Source of the DNA: JAGXRK01 sp963804005
GTDB taxonomy: Bacteria > Bacteroidota > Ignavibacteria > Ignavibacteriales > Ignavibacteriaceae
Assembly (NCBI GenBank): GCA_963804005.1
Contig: CAWDOP010000022.1
Coordinates: 31,821-95,820 of the forward strand
Reading direction: 5' to 3'
DNA: 64,000 nucleotides
Shown here: positions 1-7,389 of the stretch, piece after piece
How the letters are laid out: each line of letters begins with the position of its first letter
Numbering within the stretch: position 1 is the first letter of the stretch
The notes under the pieces: model-generated
What the model was told of the DNA's origin: nothing
Database searches by the model: none
The model's input: only the letters and a program-made list of their open reading frames with translations
Translations under genes and position numbers: made by a program

Positions 1-2
1 TT

Positions 3-206
3 ACATTAATATCCAATGAAGACAGGGCACACAAAATTTTATCGCCCGTTTCCGGTAGAATTGTTGAAGTGAATGAAAACCTTAAAACTAATACTAATTT
101 ATTAGAAAAAGATCCTTACTTTGAAGGTTGGATATATCGTGTTATACCTACTGATCCTGTTTATGAGCAAAAAAATCTGATTCCTTGCAGTTCAGATAGA
201 ATTTAA
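3..206 (+). CDS. GcvH-like protein without lipoyl lysine, 3' end only
   Basis: The last 67 codons of a gene that begins before the window; the open frame runs from base 3 to TAA at 204-206. The translation follows the C-terminal half of glycine cleavage H protein: a SPVSGRIVEVNENL hairpin, then LLEKDPYFEGWIYRV, matching the family's PVSGEIVAVN and NSEPYxGGWIFKI segments. In true H proteins a lysine 8 residues before the proline of PVSG carries lipoate; here that residue is aspartate (NEDRAHKILSPVSG). It is therefore unlikely to be a working lipoyl carrier. The next gene, 56 nt downstream on the same strand, has a second H-like domain, so the two probably form one functional unit. The partner and role are unknown. 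Confidence 0.75.
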   Translation, partial: TLISNEDRAHKILSPVSGRIVEVNENLKTNTNLLEKDPYFEGWIYRVIPTDPVYEQKNLIPCSSDRI

Positions 207-262
207 TTTAAAGTTGTTTATTTTACTAAAATAGAAATTAATTTATCCCTTAGGAGGAAAAG

Positions 263-1426
263 ATGGCGTTATTCATAGTTGCAATTATAATATTCATAAT
301 TGCGGATGTTCTTATCCGTATGATTTCAAAACGATTGCACGAGAAAAAGTTAAAACAAGAACGTGAATTAGTTCTGCAGGACAGCTTAAAACTTGATTAT
401 AGCAGAGAAGCAAAAACTTTAAAACGTGCCGAGGTTGAAAATCCTAAGGCGAAAATACTCTGCGTCGATGATGAGGAAGTTATTCTGAGCAGTTTTAGAA
501 AAATTCTTGTACTGGATGGCTATTCAATTGACACTGTTGAAACCGGACAAGAGGCATTGGGATTAATTCAAACTCATCATTACGATTTTGTTTTTACTGA
601 TCTTAAAATGCCGGAAATGGATGGAGTGGAAGTAACAAAATCAGTAAAGCACCTTCGCCCGGATATTGATGTTATAATAATAACTGGTTATGCATCAGTT
701 GAAACTGCAGTTGAAACTATGAAATATGGTGCAATGGATTATGTTCAGAAACCTTTTACAGAAGATGAGTTGCTTGCATTTGCAAATAAGGCAGTTATAA
801 AAAGACAAGATAAAATTCAGAAACAGCTTCAGCCAAAGGTGCACATAACTAATTTGCCGGCAGACGAAGACTCTTCAAGAAGTGAGTTCTCAATTCCTGG
901 AGGAGTTTTCATATCAAACAGCCACACCTGGGTTAATTTGAATCAGGAAGGAATGGCTAAAGTTGGTATGGATGATTTTGCTAAAAAGCTTATTGGTAAA
1001 GTTGATATTGTTGATTTTCCAAATCTTGGTATGAATGTAAAAGCAGGTCAACCCTTGTTTACTATTAGACAGGGTAACAAAAAGGTATCTTTTAACTCAC
1101 CTGTCAGCGGTATTGTTAAATCAATCAATACAATTCTAAGAGAGGATCTTGAGCCTCTTGATATCACACCTTATGAAAGAAACTGGTTCTGTGCGATCGA
1201 TACAGATAATATAGATAATGAAATAAAAGAATTACATATTGGCAAATCTGCAGTAACACTTTATCAGAAAGATATTGAACACTTCAAATCTGTTATGAAA
1301 GAAATAGTAAAGGCAGAGAAAAAAGGTGATGAATATGTGAATGAAAATGAGTTATATATCGGTCAGCTTGAAAAACTTTCCGATATAAATTGGGAAAAGA
1401 TTGTCTCAGAATTTTTCAGAAGATAA
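263..1426 (+). CDS. Membrane-anchored response-regulator receiver fused to a degenerate GcvH-like domain
   Basis: 387 residues. The ATG follows a strong TAGGAGGAAAAG ribosome site. Residues 1-22 form one hydrophobic helix, then a basic coiled segment. Residues 64-178 are a CheY/NtrC-type receiver with the acidic pair D69/D70, phosphoacceptor D113 (FTDLKMPEMDG), T141 and K163 (QKPF). Residues 208-320 are a GcvH-like hammerhead domain; in RQGNKKVSFNSPVSG the lipoyl-lysine position (8 before P280) is N272, with lysines only at 273-274, so lipoylation is doubtful. A charged helical tail follows. No DNA-binding or enzymatic output domain is present, so the H-like domain may be the output or docking surface. 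The preceding gene encodes another H-like protein. Receiver family is certain; the pathway is not known. Confidence 0.85.
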   Translation: MALFIVAIIIFIIADVLIRMISKRLHEKKLKQERELVLQDSLKLDYSREAKTLKRAEVENPKAKILCVDDEEVILSSFRKILVLDGYSIDTVETGQEALGLIQTHHYDFVFTDLKMPEMDGVEVTKSVKHLRPDIDVIIITGYASVETAVETMKYGAMDYVQKPFTEDELLAFANKAVIKRQDKIQKQLQPKVHITNLPADEDSSRSEFSIPGGVFISNSHTWVNLNQEGMAKVGMDDFAKKLIGKVDIVDFPNLGMNVKAGQPLFTIRQGNKKVSFNSPVSGIVKSINTILREDLEPLDITPYERNWFCAIDTDNIDNEIKELHIGKSAVTLYQKDIEHFKSVMKEIVKAEKKGDEYVNENELYIGQLEKLSDINWEKIVSEFFRR

Positions 1427-1437
1427 AAAGATTTAAA

Positions 1438-1472
1438 AACCTTCAAGGTCGCAATCAAAGACCTTGAAGGTT
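1438..1472 (+). terminator. 13-bp perfect hairpin after the receiver/GcvH-like gene
   Basis: AACCTTCAAGGTC and its exact complement GACCTTGAAGGTT are separated by a 9-nt loop, 12 nt after the stop codon. No T-run follows, so intrinsic termination is weak on this strand. The same 13-bp stem with a different loop recurs at 24020-24053, so it is probably a dispersed hairpin family used as a transcript end. Confidence 0.6.
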
Positions 1473-1740
1473 AAGTATATTGTTTAGTGTTTGTGCGCCA
1501 ACTTTTTCATCTGCATCTCTCTTACCTGAACTTTTATCGTAATTTGATCAGCCCGTTTGAAATATAAATAATTTTACTTTTTGTTATTCTAATTATTAAA
1601 AATTGATTCATAAAAAAAGATAAATACTTTTCTTAGATTTGAATTGCAATTTTAATAGCTAGCTGATAATGATGATTTAATCTGTGAATCTACAAGATCA
1701 GAGTTATCTGTGTGCCATTTTCTTTTTAAGGGCTAAATAG

Positions 1741-3177
1741 ATGAAAAATAATTTTAACGATATGTCGATTGAAGAATTTCGTAAAAACGGATATAAGCTT
1801 GTAGATTGGATTGCCGACTATCTTAAAGACATTGAAAAATATCCACCTTTATCACAAGTAAATCCGGGTGATATTCTTAAAAGGATTCCTCAAACTCCAC
1901 CTCAGAGTGGTGAAGATATAGAAAAAGTTTTGAATGATGTTGATAAGATTTTAATGGATGGAATCACACATTGGAATCATCCCGGATTTATGGCTTACTT
2001 CAATTCAACATCAAGTGCTCCCGGAGTTTTGGCAGAACTTCTAACAGCTGCCTTAGGCGTGAACGGAATGTTATGGAAGACTTCACCCGCTTTTACAGAA
2101 CTTGAAAAATCAATGATGAACTGGTTCAGGCAAATGGTGGGACTTCCCGAAAATTATTGGGGAATTATTTACGATACTGCCTCAACAAGTTCTATGCACG
2201 CAATTGCTTCAGCACGTGAACAGCTTAATCTTGGTTTCAGAGAAAAAGGAATGGCAGGACGAAATGATGTTCCGAGATTGCGTCTATATTGCTCTGAACA
2301 CGCTCACTCATCCATTGAAAAAGGTGCAGTGACATTAGGAATTGGATTGGAAGGAATAAGAAAAATTACCGTTAACGAAAAATTTGAGCTGATCCCTGAA
2401 AAACTTGAAGAAGCAATTAAAGAAGATTTATCAAATGGCTGGAAACCTTTTTGTGTTGTTGCAACAGTTGGAACAACATCAACAACTAGTGTTGATCCTG
2501 TCGAAAAAATTTCATCAATCTGTGAGGAACATAATCTCTGGCTTCACGTTGATTCCGCTTATGCCGGAGTTACTGCAATGATTCCTGAAATGAAATGGAT
2601 TACAAAAGGGTGGGAGAGTGCAGATTCAATTGTTATCAATCCACATAAGTGGATGTTCACTCCAATGGATTTAAGTATTTATTTCACACGCAAACCTGAA
2701 ATATTGAAACGTGCATTTAGTCTTGTACCTGAATATTTAAAAACAAAACAAGATGATGAAGTTGAAAACTTAATGGATTACGGCATACAGCTTGGGAGAA
2801 GATTCCGTTCACTCAAGCTTTGGTTTATAATTCGATATTTTGGTGTTGAAGGATTAGCCACACGAATTAAAAACCATATTGACCTTGCCCAGGAATTTGC
2901 AAAATGGATTGATGAAGAAGAAGATTTTGAACGAATGGCTCCTGTTCCATTCTCAACAGTTTGTTTTAGATTTAATCCCGGCAGCAAAACAGAAGACCAG
3001 TTGAATGAAATGAATGAAAGATTATTAGAAGAAATTAATGCATCAGGTAAATTATTTTTATCCCACACAAAACTTAGTGATAAGTTTATAATAAGATTGA
3101 CTATTGGAAGCATTAGACATGAAAGAAGACACGTTGTTGATGCTTTTAATTTAGTAAAAGAAATTGCACTCAGATAG
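1741..3177 (+). CDS. Group II PLP-dependent amino-acid decarboxylase (aromatic-L-amino-acid type)
   Basis: 478 residues, full length for the family. It decarboxylates an amino acid, most likely aromatic, to its amine with pyridoxal phosphate in the cytoplasm. Visible landmarks are HPGFMAYFNS (residues 80-89), the glycine/serine stretch YDTASTSSMHA (144-154), the PLP-stacking histidine in SEHAHSS (187 or 189), D271 in HVDSAYAG for the pyridine nitrogen, and the Schiff-base lysine K303 in NPHKW. Substrate cannot be fixed from sequence; tyrosine, DOPA, tryptophan and phenylalanine are the usual ones. It appears to be a single-gene unit: 314 nt lie upstream and only pseudogene remnants on the opposite strand lie downstream. 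Confidence 0.9.
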   Translation: MKNNFNDMSIEEFRKNGYKLVDWIADYLKDIEKYPPLSQVNPGDILKRIPQTPPQSGEDIEKVLNDVDKILMDGITHWNHPGFMAYFNSTSSAPGVLAELLTAALGVNGMLWKTSPAFTELEKSMMNWFRQMVGLPENYWGIIYDTASTSSMHAIASAREQLNLGFREKGMAGRNDVPRLRLYCSEHAHSSIEKGAVTLGIGLEGIRKITVNEKFELIPEKLEEAIKEDLSNGWKPFCVVATVGTTSTTSVDPVEKISSICEEHNLWLHVDSAYAGVTAMIPEMKWITKGWESADSIVINPHKWMFTPMDLSIYFTRKPEILKRAFSLVPEYLKTKQDDEVENLMDYGIQLGRRFRSLKLWFIIRYFGVEGLATRIKNHIDLAQEFAKWIDEEEDFERMAPVPFSTVCFRFNPGSKTEDQLNEMNERLLEEINASGKLFLSHTKLSDKFIIRLTIGSIRHERRHVVDAFNLVKEIALR

Positions 3178-3252
3178 CTTAGAAATGCCTGCTGCCGCTG
3201 GCATGCCGGTTCTTAGTCTCATTAAGTTATTTAAAGTTTAGGTCATATGATA

Positions 3253-3335
3253 CTATTTTACTAGTATCATCTTCTTCGTCTCAACAAAATTACCAGCCTG
3301 CATTCTGTAGAAATAAACTCCACTTGAATGATTAA
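3253..3335 (-). pseudogene. Remnant of a type IX secretion C-terminal sorting domain
   Basis: On the minus strand the frame reads NHSSGVYFYRMQAG, then NFVETKKMILVK and a stop, which is the last part of a type A T9SS sorting domain as in the gene at 22677. An in-frame TGA lies a few codons upstream and no cargo domain precedes it. It is a dead 3' end, fused to the fragment at 3325-3503. Confidence 0.7.
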
Positions 3336-3503
3336 CTGCCTTTCATCAGTATACTGTTTACCAAGACTAAACTCGTGAAGAGCAGGGCGTAAAAGACATG
3401 CAGTCACCAAAAACATAAACCAAAGTTCCTGTTCCATAAAAGCTATAATTATACCTGCAACTGAAAGACCGCATGTGATATAGAATATTTTATCCCTTTT
3501 TTA
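3325..3503 (-). pseudogene. Truncated paralogue of the membrane protein at 4175-4861
   Basis: The minus-strand frame reads DKIFYITCG, then SVAGIIIAFMEQELWFMFLV, LLRPALHEF and YTDERQLIIQ. This lines up with the start of the intact neighbour (KKDPIFWLATF, QNQLWLFLL, YLLRPTLAS, VDERQMSIQ). It has no start codon, a stop just upstream, and breaks off after about 55 residues, where the T9SS remnant begins in another frame. It looks like a duplicated, decayed copy. Confidence 0.65.
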
Positions 3504-3542
3504 CAAAAAATTGTACCAAGATTTCAACTTTTTCAAATTAAA

Positions 3543-4082
3543 CTAATCGTCAATTAAATAAGCATCCTTTATCGGTTCCGATTGCATCACCCCTTTAGTC
3601 ATTTCTTTCATTTTTTCATTTGGTTCAAAGAAATCAACAACCTTTACGGTTATATCTACCAATTCAATATCTGCACTGTTGAAAACTAGCTCCCATTTAG
3701 AAACAATAGCGGTCAGATTTTCATTTTTTGCAAGTTGAGACATTTTATCTTTGATTGTCTCGGTTATATTGTTTACCGAACCATCCCCAAATCCCTGCTG
3801 ATGCATCATTGCCTGCCTAAGTGTTCCTTCGCGTTCAATTTTGGCAATCGCCTCTTTGTCGTCTTTCTCTTTTGCTTCTTTCATCTTTGTATGTAAAGAG
3901 CCAAAAGTTTGCTGAGTATTTGAAAACTTTGATTGATAAAAAGCTATTGCAACTGCTCTCGAATCGAAAACTCCGATCCGCAGTTTTGTTTGTGCGTTGG
4001 CTTCTTTTCCTGAACTGAAGAAAAATCCCAAAAGAATTAGTACAATGAAAGAAATCGAGTATGAACGCTTTTGTAAATACAT
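3543..4082 (-). CDS. Exported small protein, Skp/OmpH-like helical character
   Basis: 179 residues. A clear signal peptide spans residues 1-30 (hydrophobic SFIVLILLGFFF, then SSGKEANA before QTKLRI). The mature start LRIGVFDSRAVAIAFYQS resembles the opening beta-strand and helix of Skp/OmpH periplasmic chaperones. A charged helical stretch follows (about 60-95), then a C-terminal part predicted to be mixed. I do not recognise a specific family, and the Skp resemblance is an impression from pattern, not an alignment. It stands alone, 92 nt downstream of the membrane-protein gene on the same strand. Confidence 0.6.
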   Translation of the reverse strand: MYLQKRSYSISFIVLILLGFFFSSGKEANAQTKLRIGVFDSRAVAIAFYQSKFSNTQQTFGSLHTKMKEAKEKDDKEAIAKIEREGTLRQAMMHQQGFGDGSVNNITETIKDKMSQLAKNENLTAIVSKWELVFNSADIELVDITVKVVDFFEPNEKMKEMTKGVMQSEPIKDAYLIDD

Positions 4083-4174
4083 AACTACTCCATTGAAAGT
4101 TTTGAAATTAAATGAATTAAAGAACCTCTTGAAATAAACTAAAGATTCAAGTTGCTTTATAAATAACTAAATGA

Positions 4175-4861
4175 TTAAACCAGAACATCACCTTCAGGAT
4201 CTTTTTCAACTCTATCACCAACAATAAGACTGACTCCTGCCGTTACCAACGGTACAAACACAAGTACGGCAGTAATAATTTGCCCAATGATGAATCCTCT
4301 ACTTAGAATAAAAATGGAAAGCACGATAGTTACAGCGAGAATAATTCCGCCAATCGTTCTTGGAAATTTTTTTGACAGCCAGCCTAAGCCTACGATCGCT
4401 AATCCCGGAGTCGATTCCATAAGTGTCCCAATCGAGAATCCGTTTCCCAATGAAGCAAATAGAACGAACATTAAACCAACCGCAATAATTATTTTTGTTC
4501 CCGACTCACGGTAATTCCCAATTAAAAAAACATTTGATAAAGCCTTAGCAGCTAAACCGATAATGACAATGGTATTAAAGAATTCCCAGCTATGATCATC
4601 TTTGCTGCTTTGATAGACCGCCATAATAATGCAGGCTATTATCATAACAGCAAATGCAATATTTCCTGAGCGATACTGAATACTCATTTGACGTTCATCA
4701 ACCAGAGATTTTGCAATATTTAGAGAAGCTAATGTTGGTCGCAGTAAATATGATCCGGCTAACAAGAATAGCCATAATTGATTTTGTGTTAAACCATAAA
4801 TGACTATAGCTGATACGAAAATAAATGTCGCCAGCCAAAATATTGGATCTTTTTTAAACAT
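4175..4861 (-). CDS. Polytopic membrane protein paired with an XRE regulator
   Basis: 228 residues from the preferred start. The first ATG of the open frame (4876) lies inside the ribosome site; the ATG at 4861 has GAGGAG seven bases upstream and overlaps the regulator's stop codon by 8 nt (ATGTTTAA), so that start is chosen. Seven or eight hydrophobic helices span the protein with few charged residues; a conserved-looking cytosolic motif is VDERQMSIQYRSGN. The function is unknown. Coupling to a small XRE repressor is a common arrangement for membrane proteins under direct autoregulated control. A decayed paralogue lies at 3325-3503. Confidence 0.75.
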   Translation of the reverse strand: MFKKDPIFWLATFIFVSAIVIYGLTQNQLWLFLLAGSYLLRPTLASLNIAKSLVDERQMSIQYRSGNIAFAVMIIACIIMAVYQSSKDDHSWEFFNTIVIIGLAAKALSNVFLIGNYRESGTKIIIAVGLMFVLFASLGNGFSIGTLMESTPGLAIVGLGWLSKKFPRTIGGIILAVTIVLSIFILSRGFIIGQIITAVLVFVPLVTAGVSLIVGDRVEKDPEGDVLV

Positions 4862-5063
4862 AGTCTTTCTCCTCAAGTTGGAAAAGGTTTTCTACTGTTG
4901 TATTTAATTTTCTCGCCAATAGCAAAGCAAGTTTGACCGAGAGATTATAGTCACCGCGCTCTATAGCAACGATTGTTTGTCGAGAAACTTTTACTATATC
5001 AGCAAGCTGTTGCTGACTTAGCTCTCCATTTTCGAATCGATATTTTCTTAAGTTAGTTTTCAC
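4854..5063 (-). CDS. Small XRE (Cro/CI) family helix-turn-helix regulator
   Basis: 69 residues, essentially only the DNA-binding domain. The HTH is clear: LSQQQLADIVKVSRQTIVAIERGDYNLSVKLALLLARKL, with recognition helix around residues 25-36. It is the first gene of a two-gene unit with the membrane protein, with start and stop codons overlapping. A sigma70-like promoter lies 39 nt upstream (5102-5130, minus strand), flanked by two TTTACAT repeats that are plausible operators. Autoregulation is inferred from this layout. Confidence 0.88.
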   Translation of the reverse strand: MKTNLRKYRFENGELSQQQLADIVKVSRQTIVAIERGDYNLSVKLALLLARKLNTTVENLFQLEEKDYV

Positions 5064-5101
5064 AATATCAACGAATATTTATAAATATTTTGTTCGACTC
5101 T

Positions 5102-5130
5102 AATATATGGTCTGTTTTACATAATGTCAA
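5102..5130 (-). promoter_or_regulatory. Promoter of the XRE/membrane-protein pair
   Basis: On the minus strand TTGACA (5130-5125), a 17-nt spacer and TATATT (5107-5102) form a near-consensus promoter. Two copies of TTTACAT (plus-strand reading) flank the -35 region 22 nt apart and may be binding sites for the regulator. Confidence 0.6.
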
Positions 5131-5596
5131 GTATAATTTACATATTGGATAACAAACTGTACATTTGTTAAATGATGATGATAAAGCTTAACAGTTAAGT
5201 TTATATTACAAAGAGAGATGAATAATGATTGAAGCCGAGTAAAACAGCGGAATAAGGAAAGAAATTCTAAAATTGCAGATAGTAATTGATAAAGCAACTG
5301 TTATTTTAAAATAAAATTTCTTCTTTGGGAGAGTTATCGAGATGTCATCTCAGGACTTAACAGTAAAATGGCTCTAATGTTTAGCCCTCACGGAGTAGAG
5401 AAAAATTACTAAATGGAATCTGCAATTAATTTTAGCAAAAGTCAAAAAGAATTAAAAGGAGTTCATTTACTGTGAGATCATAAAAGGTCACCCTTTAGAA
5501 ATAATGCAAATATTTTACAAATTTGAATCGATGTTTTATGGAATTCATCAAACCTGGCGAAAATTTTTTAATTATTTATTATAACGGAGAAATAAA
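5131..5596. other. Intergenic stretch, no gene seen
   Basis: AT-rich with scattered stops in all frames. I see no protein remnant, RNA gene or strong hairpin. The last bases hold the ribosome site (CGGAGAAATAAA) of the OsmC-like gene. Confidence 0.5.
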
Positions 5597-6025
5597 ATGG
5601 CAACTAAAAAAGCTTTTATTAAACAAGTTCAGGGGATAACATTTGTAGGTAAAACCGATTCTAATAATTGGGTCCCTATGGATGGTCCTGAAAATTTTGG
5701 CGGAAGTAATGCCGGAATTCGTCCCAAAGAATTACTAATGTTAAGTCTGGGTGGTTGTTCGGGAAGTGATGTTGCCAGCATCCTTTCGAAGAAAAAAATT
5801 AAACTTGATAATTTTGAAATGAACATTACTGCAGATTCGGCAGAAGAGCATCCGCAGGTTTTTACAAAAATGCACATTGAATATGTTTTTTACGGAAAAG
5901 GCATTCAGGCGAAGGATGTTGAAAGAGCTATTGAACTTTCAATGACAAAATACTGCAGTGTAACGGCAATGCTTCAAAAAGCAATGCCGATTGAACATTC
6001 ATACAGAATTGTTGAGTCAGAATAA
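5597..6025 (+). CDS. OsmC/Ohr family protein
   Basis: 142 residues, the family length. OsmC-like proteins reduce organic hydroperoxides with two cysteines in the cytoplasm. Both are present: C54 in LGGCSGSDVASIL and C120 in TKYCSVTAML, at the usual helix positions. The N-terminal beta hairpin (ITFVGKTDSNNWVPMDGP) and GGSNAGIRPKELLMLSLGGC are typical of the YhfA-like branch rather than Ohr proper. A good ribosome site (GGAGAAATAAA) precedes the ATG. Single gene. The exact substrate is unknown. Confidence 0.88.
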   Translation: MATKKAFIKQVQGITFVGKTDSNNWVPMDGPENFGGSNAGIRPKELLMLSLGGCSGSDVASILSKKKIKLDNFEMNITADSAEEHPQVFTKMHIEYVFYGKGIQAKDVERAIELSMTKYCSVTAMLQKAMPIEHSYRIVESE

Positions 6026-6090
6026 TTGGAATGATGGAGTGCTGGAATAATGGAGTATATATTCCATTACTCCACTTCTCCAAAATTCCT
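6026..6090. repeat. Imperfect palindrome of GGAGTNNTGGAAT units
   Basis: Left arm repeats TGGAATGATGGAGT and TGGAATAATGGAGT; the right arm is their approximate complement (ATTCCATTACTCCACTTCTCC). It sits between convergent genes and may serve as a transcript end. A looser run of the same units occurs near 59990-60025. Confidence 0.5.
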
Positions 6091-6095
6091 GAGCC

Positions 6096-6446
6096 TTATC
6101 CTTTTTGATACAGTCCTACAATATTTCCATCCGGATCTTCGAATAAAGCATACCAGCCCATAGCGGGAATTACTGTTTTATTGCGTGAAATTGCTCCGCC
6201 GCTGTCTTTAACTCTTTTTAAAATAGAATCGATATCAGGCATATTTATATGAAAAACAGTTGAATCACCTTTAGCAACTTTGTCAACTTTTCTCAATCCC
6301 GCCATCGTTCCTTTGTGATTATTAAATAATAAATAATCATTTCCAAATGGTTTAAACTCCCATCCCAAAACTTTATGATAAAATTCTTTTGATCTGTCAA
6401 GATTTGTTGATGGTATTTCAATGTGAGCTATCAAGCTTTCAGACAT
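6096..6446 (-). CDS. VOC superfamily (glyoxalase/bleomycin-resistance type) protein
   Basis: 116 residues, one VOC module. It opens with IAHIEIPSTNLDRSKEFYHKVLGWEF and ends with GWYALFEDPDGNIVGLYQKG, the classic paired beta-alpha-beta-beta-beta halves. Potential metal ligands are H9 and the late glutamate region, but in this subfamily (YP_ domain with DPDGN) metal binding is often lost. Enzymatic role cannot be assigned. It is convergent with the OsmC-like gene and divergent from the TetR gene. Confidence 0.85.
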   Translation of the reverse strand: MSESLIAHIEIPSTNLDRSKEFYHKVLGWEFKPFGNDYLLFNNHKGTMAGLRKVDKVAKGDSTVFHINMPDIDSILKRVKDSGGAISRNKTVIPAMGWYALFEDPDGNIVGLYQKG

Positions 6447-6642
6447 AAAAAAATTTCCTTTCCATAATTATTTTAAAATCTACTAAAAGTTAAAATTCAT
6501 ATACAGAATATTCAAGTTGGTAATAAACTTTATACAATAAATTATCTTTAATATTTCTGTGCTATTTATTTTAAGTATCCTCGGATGTGAGTTCTGAGTC
6601 TTAGCCCCTCATCACAATTATAAACCGCTTAAAAAACAGCTA

Positions 6643-6689
6643 TTGACAAATAAATTCTAACTATTTATCTTTGAATAAACGTTCAGTCA
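6643..6689 (+). promoter_or_regulatory. Promoter and overlapping palindromic operator of the TetR gene
   Basis: TTGACA at 6643-6648 and TATCTTTG at 6666-6673 fit the Bacteroidota -33/-7 pattern (TTG, 20 nt, TAnnTTTG). The imperfect palindrome TGAATAAACGTTCAGTCA (6672-6689, 14 of 18 positions symmetric around AACGTT) overlaps the start of transcription and is the obvious TetR binding site. Autorepression is inferred. Confidence 0.65.
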
Positions 6690-6694
6690 ATAAT

Positions 6695-7270
6695 ATGCCA
6701 AGAACAAAAGAACAATTTGAAGTAATGAGAAAAGGAAGCCGCCAGAAGATTCTGGATGCGGCTCTCGAAGTTTTCGCCAAGCAGCGTTATCATTCTGCAA
6801 CGGTCGGTTCCATTGCAAAAACTGCAGGCATATCCAAAGGATTAATGTATAACTACTTCAAAAGTAAAGAGGATATGCTGAATGAATTGATGATCGGAAT
6901 GATGGAAAACCTGATGTGTGAATTTATGCCTTTAAAACCCGATAAGAAATTTACACAAGATGATATAATAAATTTTATAAACGTTGGAATTGATCTCGTG
7001 TTGGAAAAGCCATATTACTGGAAATTATACTTCTCTGTTTTTGTTCAGCCCGACGTTATGGCAATGGTATATGAAAAAATGATGGAAGCTGCAAAACCGT
7101 ACATGGAAGGACTCACTGAATATTTTAGGAGTAAAGGAGAGGCGAATCCCGAATTTATGATGCGTTATTTTGCTGCTGTTATGGATGGAATTCAGTTGCA
7201 TTGCATGCTGGATCCGAAATCCTTTCCGGCAGAAGAAGTTAAACAATTACTTATTAAACATTTTGTTTAA
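6695..7270 (+). CDS. TetR/AcrR family transcriptional regulator
   Basis: 191 residues from ATG at 6695; a longer TTG start at 6671 would lie in the operator and is rejected. The N-terminal HTH is textbook: RQKILDAALEVFAKQRYHSATVGSIAKTAGISKGLMYNYFKSKEDML. The C-terminal ligand domain (about 60-191) is methionine-rich and not recognisable as to ligand. It precedes, on the same strand, a LolA-like/FtsX/ABC operon, which it probably represses; only a 75-bp repeat element separates them. Confidence 0.9.
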   Translation: MPRTKEQFEVMRKGSRQKILDAALEVFAKQRYHSATVGSIAKTAGISKGLMYNYFKSKEDMLNELMIGMMENLMCEFMPLKPDKKFTQDDIINFINVGIDLVLEKPYYWKLYFSVFVQPDVMAMVYEKMMEAAKPYMEGLTEYFRSKGEANPEFMMRYFAAVMDGIQLHCMLDPKSFPAEEVKQLLIKHFV

Positions 7271-7285
7271 AAATGAAAATACTTG

Positions 7286-7360
7286 AACCACATAGACACA
7301 TAAGGTCACATAGTTTTAAAATTCCTATGTGTTTCTGTGTTTCTATGTGCCTATGTGGTT
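7286..7360. mobile_element. Gene-less 75-bp miniature copy of the GxxExxY element (MITE-like)
   Basis: Begins AACCACATAGACACATA and ends TATGTGCCTATGTGGTT. Its arms are tandem CACATAG units and pair into one long imperfect hairpin. The left arm matches the right end of the full element at 10598-11145, and the right arm matches that element's left end, so it equals the full element inverted with the gene removed. No coding potential. Confidence 0.65.
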
Positions 7361-7389
7361 AATGCTGTCACTCGAGAAGAGGATATAAA

